DNA of 45,410 nt, from positions 1 to 45,410 of the forward strand of contig CADCWF010000017.1 in assembly GCA_902806345.1 (NCBI GenBank), read 5' to 3'. Source of the stretch: an uncultured Thermomicrobiales bacterium. GTDB lineage: Bacteria; Chloroflexota; Chloroflexia; Thermomicrobiales; UBA6265. The first letter of the stretch is position 1. Every line of letters starts with the position of its first letter. Position numbers and translations under genes: made by a program. The notes below the pieces were generated by a model. That model was given only the letters and a program-made list of their open reading frames with translations, ran no database searches and was not told the DNA's origin. Of this stretch, positions 41,764 through 45,410 are shown one piece after another.

Positions 41764-43002
41764 TTAGCCCTCGTAGACGTACCCCATCGCCTCCGTCGAA
41801 AGGTTCATCCGAGGGCTGACCAGGAGGCCGATGTGGCTGAAGGGCCACATCGGGTCGTCGAGGTTGTGGCCGTAGGGGCCCCCCGTCTCCGGCAGGTAGC
41901 GGGCGCCGTGGAGCGCCCCCCACCGCGCCCAGAGGCGGTCGATCTGGGCGTGGTGGAGCCAGAAGACGGGGTCGTTCGGGGAGCTGTTGAAGGCCATGGT
42001 GCCGAAGAGGTCGGTCGCCGGGTCCTGGCCCGGCACCGGAACGGGGCTGGCCTCGGGCTCGTCCTCGCGCCCGCCCTCGTGGGCCAGCGCGAACTCGCCG
42101 GCGACCCAGAGGTGGACCCGGTTGTGCATGTCGTGCGAGCCGGTGCATTCCGGCGACATCCCTGCCACCGGATCGCACGTCTCGCGGACGCAGTCGCGCC
42201 ACCCCTCGAGGGCGTTGCGGAAGCCGAGGGGCGCCGGGACCGAGGCGTTCCACGGGGCAGCGTCGTAGACGGGGATGGCGAGGGCCTCCTCGACGTCGGC
42301 GGCCGTCGGCAAGGTCGGCGCCATGAAGCCGCCTCCGAAGTCGCGCACGAGGTAGGGCGTCTGCCGCGCGTCGTCGTGGTCGAAGACGGTCAGCTCCCAC
42401 CGACCCTTGCGGAACGGGCCGGTCATCACCGCGTTCAGCTCGTCGGGTTTGCCGTTGCCGCCCATCAGGTCATCGGCCCAGATGTTGGCCTCCGGGGTGT
42501 TGTCGACCGTCCAGTCCCAGTACGGGACCGTGACGGACGGATCGACCACCTGGAGCTGCTGCTCGAAGAGGTGCAGGAAGGTGCGGTGCCACGGCAGGAA
42601 GGCCGGTCCCATGTGGGCGGCCATGACGGCGCAACCGAAGGCGTCGCGGTGCCAGAGGACGAAGGTGTCGTAGACGCTCAGGCCGTCGGCCCACGGCGAC
42701 GGCTTCACCTTGAGCGCCAGCACGGCGTCGACGAACGCCGCGCGCTCGCCCGGCGAGAGGGCGTTCGCGTTGCGGCGGACCTGGAGCGGGCCGCCGGCGA
42801 AGGCGGGGGTGGCGACGGGGTGGTGGCCCCCTGCTGCGGGCGTCGCCCCGCCGTCCGCCGGTTTCTCGGTCTGGGCCGGCAGCCGGGTGGCACGTCCGAC
42901 GAGGGCGGCGCCGGAGCCGGCAACGAGTCCGGCGACCAGCCGGCGCCGGTTCGCCCGACTGCCGACGGCGCGGCTCAGCACCTCGAAACGGTCGAGTTTC
43001 AT
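41764..43002 (-). CDS. Tat-exported tyrosinase family copper oxidase
   Basis: The ATG at 43002 follows GGAGGG; 412 residues. The leader MKLDRFEVLSRAVGSRANRR plus hydrophobic stretch is twin-arginine-like. Copper A histidines fit LWHRDAFG, AAHMGPAFLPWHRTFL and the segment between; copper B histidines fit HDMHNRVHLW and FWLHHAQIDRLW. VPYWDWTVDN is the family block between the sites. Tyrosinases oxidise phenols to quinones with a dinuclear copper centre; they are scarce in this type of bacteria. The region between the sites also has several Cys. Confidence 0.92.
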   Translation of the reverse strand: MKLDRFEVLSRAVGSRANRRRLVAGLVAGSGAALVGRATRLPAQTEKPADGGATPAAGGHHPVATPAFAGGPLQVRRNANALSPGERAAFVDAVLALKVKPSPWADGLSVYDTFVLWHRDAFGCAVMAAHMGPAFLPWHRTFLHLFEQQLQVVDPSVTVPYWDWTVDNTPEANIWADDLMGGNGKPDELNAVMTGPFRKGRWELTVFDHDDARQTPYLVRDFGGGFMAPTLPTAADVEEALAIPVYDAAPWNASVPAPLGFRNALEGWRDCVRETCDPVAGMSPECTGSHDMHNRVHLWVAGEFALAHEGGREDEPEASPVPVPGQDPATDLFGTMAFNSSPNDPVFWLHHAQIDRLWARWGALHGARYLPETGGPYGHNLDDPMWPFSHIGLLVSPRMNLSTEAMGYVYEG

Positions 43003-43391
43003 CGGATCACCCTCCGTGCTCGGCCGATCTCGGAGGCGGGCAGCCGTCCTCGGGCGGGAGCGGAGCCGCCAAGGCCCAACCTAGCATGCCCAACCGGAAC
43101 CGGCCCGGAGCCACGGGTCGGGAGCCACTCGTTCCCGCGTCGGTGTTGCCGAATCGACCGGTCGGTCAGGAGCGCGGTCCGAGCCCAACGCCCTCTCGCC
43201 CGCCCCTCGGTTGCCTGGTGGGGTTCCGCGCCGGGCTCCCCTCCCCCGATGCCTCCCCCTGTCGGCCGATGCGCAGGAACGAGGGGGGCCAGCCCCGCTG
43301 ACTCGCGTCCATCGCGATGTCACCCTCTGCCGACCGAGCTTGGTGGGGGAACCACCCGCAGAGGACCGCGATCGGTCGCCCGGATTCCGCA
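43003..43391. other. 389-base spacer, no gene seen
   Basis: This spacer precedes the tyrosinase gene and follows the DinB gene on the minus strand. It is GC-rich, with several C-runs and G-runs, and no frame has a convincing start or domain. The tyrosinase promoter should be here but is not distinct. Confidence 0.4.
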
Positions 43392-43904
43392 TCACTCCCC
43401 CGTCGCCCCGTCGATCGCCTCCCGCAGGAGGTCGGCGTGGCCGCAGTGGCGGGCCGTCTCCTCGACCATGTGGGTCAGGATCCAGCCGAGCGACTTCTGG
43501 CGGCCGGGGTCCGCGGCGAGCTCGTCCCAGCCGCGGCCGGCGACGATCCCCCGCGCCGCGGCGCACTCCGCCTCGTAGAAGGCGACGACGGAGGCGATCG
43601 TTTCGCCCGGCTCGACCCGCCAATCGGCGTCGGGGTCCGCCTCCGTCCACGGGAAGTCGACCTCCTTGCCGGCGAAGACCCGTTGGAACCAGGAGCGCTC
43701 GACGTAGGCCAGGTGCTTGACCATCCCCAGCAGGGAGAGGCCGGAGGGCTCGGCCCGCCGCGTCGCCTCCTCCTCGCTCAGCCCCTCCAGCTTCCAGAGC
43801 ATCGTCGCCCGCAGGTAGTCGAGGAAGGCCGAGACCATCTCGAGCGGCGGCGCGGCGTCGGGCGGCTCGGGCCGGTGGTCCCCGGAAGCGGTCGTCGTCG
43901 TCAT
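43392..43904 (-). CDS. DinB/DUF664 family protein
   Basis: The ATG at 43904 is preceded by GGAGGAG. The 170-residue product is a four-helix DinB-like bundle: LGMVKHLAYVERSWFQRVF contributes the first metal His, and THMVEETARHCGHADLLRE the last two. DUF664-type members are thiol-dependent transferases or detoxification enzymes. The substrate is unknown. It is a single gene with no clear operon. Confidence 0.9.
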   Translation of the reverse strand: MTTTTASGDHRPEPPDAAPPLEMVSAFLDYLRATMLWKLEGLSEEEATRRAEPSGLSLLGMVKHLAYVERSWFQRVFAGKEVDFPWTEADPDADWRVEPGETIASVVAFYEAECAAARGIVAGRGWDELAADPGRQKSLGWILTHMVEETARHCGHADLLREAIDGATGE

Positions 43905-44038
43905 GAGCTGGCACTCCTCCGGCAGCGGACGGGTCGGATGCGGATCATGCCGACGGTGGCCTGCCGGTGCAACCGTCGTCCCCGGCGTCCCGTTCCCTGG
44001 TTCATCAGCCGCCGACGCACGATCCGGGCAACGCTTGT

Positions 44039-44071
44039 CCGCCCCCTCCCCTGGCTCGGGGGAGGGGGCGG
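44039..44071 (-). terminator. 13-bp C/G-rich hairpin after the LOG-family gene
   Basis: A perfect 13-bp stem with a 7-base loop lies about 110 bases beyond the LOG-family stop codon. There is no T-tract, so it could be a terminator or a palindromic repeat. Its C-rich arm resembles the hairpin region inserted in smc. Confidence 0.4.
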
Positions 44072-44180
44072 AGGCGGTGGAGTGGCCCTATCCGTCTCAC
44101 CCGCCGTTGGCCAACCGTGCCCGTCGCGGGTTGGCCACCAGCGCCGTCGCGATCCGCTCGTCGGTCGCGCCGGGGCGACG

Positions 44181-44825
44181 CTACCCGCTTCCCCCAGGCC
44201 GATCGGATTGATCGAGGGCCTTCATCGCCGCCGCCACCGCCGCCTCCGGGGTCGTCGCCCCGTAGAGCGCGCCCTCCAGGCCACCCAGCGCGGCCCGCGC
44301 CTCGGCCGTCGAGAGCGCCCCGGCCCACCCCCCGAGCAGCACCACCGGCCGCCCCAGCCGCAACCCGAGCGCGATCTCGGAGAGGGTGCCGAAGCCGCCG
44401 CCGACCGCGATCACGGCATCGCCGGATGCCGCGACGAGGGCGTTGCGGGCCTGGCCGAGGCCGGTGCAGACGACGTGGTCGACCCACGCGTTGGCCGCCT
44501 TTGCCTCGTAGCCGGGGAGGATGCCGACCGTCGTCCCACCCGCCGCCTTCGCCCCCCGGCAGGCCGCCGCCATGCCGCCGCCGAGGCCGCCGCAGACCAG
44601 GCCGCAGCCCCGCTCGGCCACCAACCGCCCGACCGCCTCCGCGAGGGCAAGCACCTCAGGCGGGGCATCAGCGGGGGCGCACACGGCGATCTGGACCCGG
44701 CGCGGTCGGCTCGAGGAGCTGCTGGGATCGGGCGCGGCATCGGGCGCGGCCAGGGCTGGGGACGCAGGGGCCGGTCCGGGCGCCGAACCGGATACCGATC
44801 CGGGAGCCAGCGCGGGGTCGGTCAT
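44181..44825 (-). CDS. LOG/TIGR00725-family nucleotide-binding protein
   Basis: The ATG at 44825 overlaps the stop of the ThpR gene by four bases (ATGA). The 214-residue protein has an Ala/Pro/Ser-rich first 40 residues, then a Rossmann-like domain: GCGLVCGGLGGGMAAACRGA, GILPGYEAKAANAWVD and VGGGFGTLSEIALGLRL, the last being the GGxGTxxE signature of lysine-decarboxylase-like (LOG) proteins. TIGR00725 members are distantly related to cytokinin-type phosphoribohydrolases; the reaction here is unproven. Confidence 0.88.
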   Translation of the reverse strand: MTDPALAPGSVSGSAPGPAPASPALAAPDAAPDPSSSSSRPRRVQIAVCAPADAPPEVLALAEAVGRLVAERGCGLVCGGLGGGMAAACRGAKAAGGTTVGILPGYEAKAANAWVDHVVCTGLGQARNALVAASGDAVIAVGGGFGTLSEIALGLRLGRPVVLLGGWAGALSTAEARAALGGLEGALYGATTPEAAVAAAMKALDQSDRPGGSG

Positions 44826-45410
44826 CGCGGCGCGTCCGCCGCCGCGTCTGCCGCCGACTCCGTCGGCACGTCGATGTTGGCGTCCGGCGGGTCGGGTGGA
44901 CTCGCCGTCGCCACTGTCGCCTCGGCGAGCGGGAAGCGCGCCACCGTCTCGTAGCGGGCGCCGCCGGGACCGAGGTGGGAGCGCACCAGGTGGACCTCGC
45001 GGACGGGCACCGGGATCGCCGGCGGCCCGGCCAGCACCCCCGTCGCCGGGTCGGCCAGCCGCTGCCGGATCGCCTCCGAGAGGTGGCGCAGCGGCACCTC
45101 TCCCGGCGCCGCGTCGCGGAGGCGGCCGAGCGTGACGTGGGGGTGGAACCGCTCCCGCTCCCGCCCCCGCTCCTGCTCGTCCTCGCCCACCGACCCGAGC
45201 GCCTTCAGCTTCGCCCCGAGCGCGGCGTGCAGCGTCTCCAGCCGGTGCGTCGGGCCGTACAGCCCCAGCCAGAGGACGCGCGGCTGGCGGATGTTCGGGA
45301 AGACGCCGAGGTTGCCCGTCCGCAGGTCGAACGCGGCCTGACCGGCCACGGCCGCCGGCAGCCCCAGCCGCAGCAACTCCACCCGCTCCCGCGGCTGCTC
45401 GCCCAGGGGG
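44822..45410 (-). CDS. thpR: RNA 2',3'-cyclic phosphodiesterase (5' end outside window)
   Basis: The frame stays open to the window edge, so the N-terminus and first HxT motif are missing. A GTG at 45382 is probably internal, since upstream codons (LGEQPRERVELL) match the family. Visible parts are LGVFPNIRQPRVLWLGL, FHPHVTLGRLRD (second HxT motif) and REVHLVRSHLGPGGARYET. The family hydrolyses 2',3'-cyclic phosphates of RNA ends. The C-terminal 25 residues are Ala/Asp/Pro-rich and extra to the family. It is coupled to the LOG gene. Confidence 0.9.
   Translation of the reverse strand, partial: PLGEQPRERVELLRLGLPAAVAGQAAFDLRTGNLGVFPNIRQPRVLWLGLYGPTHRLETLHAALGAKLKALGSVGEDEQERGRERERFHPHVTLGRLRDAAPGEVPLRHLSEAIRQRLADPATGVLAGPPAIPVPVREVHLVRSHLGPGGARYETVARFPLAEATVATASPPDPPDANIDVPTESAADAAADAPR

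Noticed and set aside
44039-44071. Proven repeat family with the smc insert
   Set aside because: Both are C/G-rich hairpins and share a short GAGGCGGTGG, but the match is too short in this composition to claim one family.

Overview
The window is uniformly GC-rich, has strong GGAGG-type ribosome binding sites, uses many GTG starts and contains no rRNA, tRNA, CRISPR array or recognisable insertion sequence. Gene content points to a Chloroflexota bacterium of the Thermomicrobia/Sphaerobacter type. That content includes Tat-type leaders beginning MDxxRF..L, secreted NHL propellers with Cys-rich heads, LuxR regulators with an NB-ARC ATPase, several Uma2 nucleases and short-type glycogen phosphorylase. 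The assignment is inferred from family content only. It is an ordinary chromosomal segment, and no mobile element was found.

Left part (1-9400): two tandem exported NHL-repeat proteins, a 92-residue protein, a small exported Cys-rich protein and a winged-helix methyltransferase, all on the minus strand. They are followed by an 800-residue ATPase/LuxR regulator and by two ferritin-like genes ending at a strong hairpin terminator. A 734-base stretch without a convincing gene follows.

Middle part (9400-29900): an exported acidic protein, a small protein and an AI-2E type permease; a Uma2 protein; a HAD phosphatase; and a nucleotidyltransferase. A DPM1-like glycosyltransferase overlaps a TIM-barrel/DUF309 fusion, divergent from smc. 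The smc product carries an unusual proline-rich insertion of about 99 residues. Then come a tandem SnoaL protein, a cupredoxin lipoprotein, DUF6220 and DoxX-like membrane proteins, a two-component system, a rhomboid protease coupled to an 88-residue protein, two YtxH-like proteins, DUF1622, an aspartate/glutamate racemase and an AbrB/PIN toxin-antitoxin pair whose toxin looks frameshifted.

Right part (29900-45410): a biotin carboxylase/BCCP fusion, two Uma2 genes flanking pdxH, glycogen phosphorylase divergent from a multi-pass mannosyltransferase-like protein, and a scar of two head-to-head truncated genes (rhodanese and MarR). After these lie a possible PD-(D/E)XK protein, protoporphyrinogen oxidase, an LppX-like exported protein, a Tat-exported tyrosinase, a DinB protein, a LOG-family protein and a 2',3'-cyclic phosphodiesterase (ThpR) cut by the window end.

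No complete, clearly new multi-gene system is evident. The most notable items are the smc insertion, the rhodanese/MarR deletion scar, the TIM-barrel/DUF309 fusion coupled to a glycosyltransferase, the shared leader on unrelated exported proteins, and two likely inactivating lesions (in the PIN gene and at the SnoaL start).
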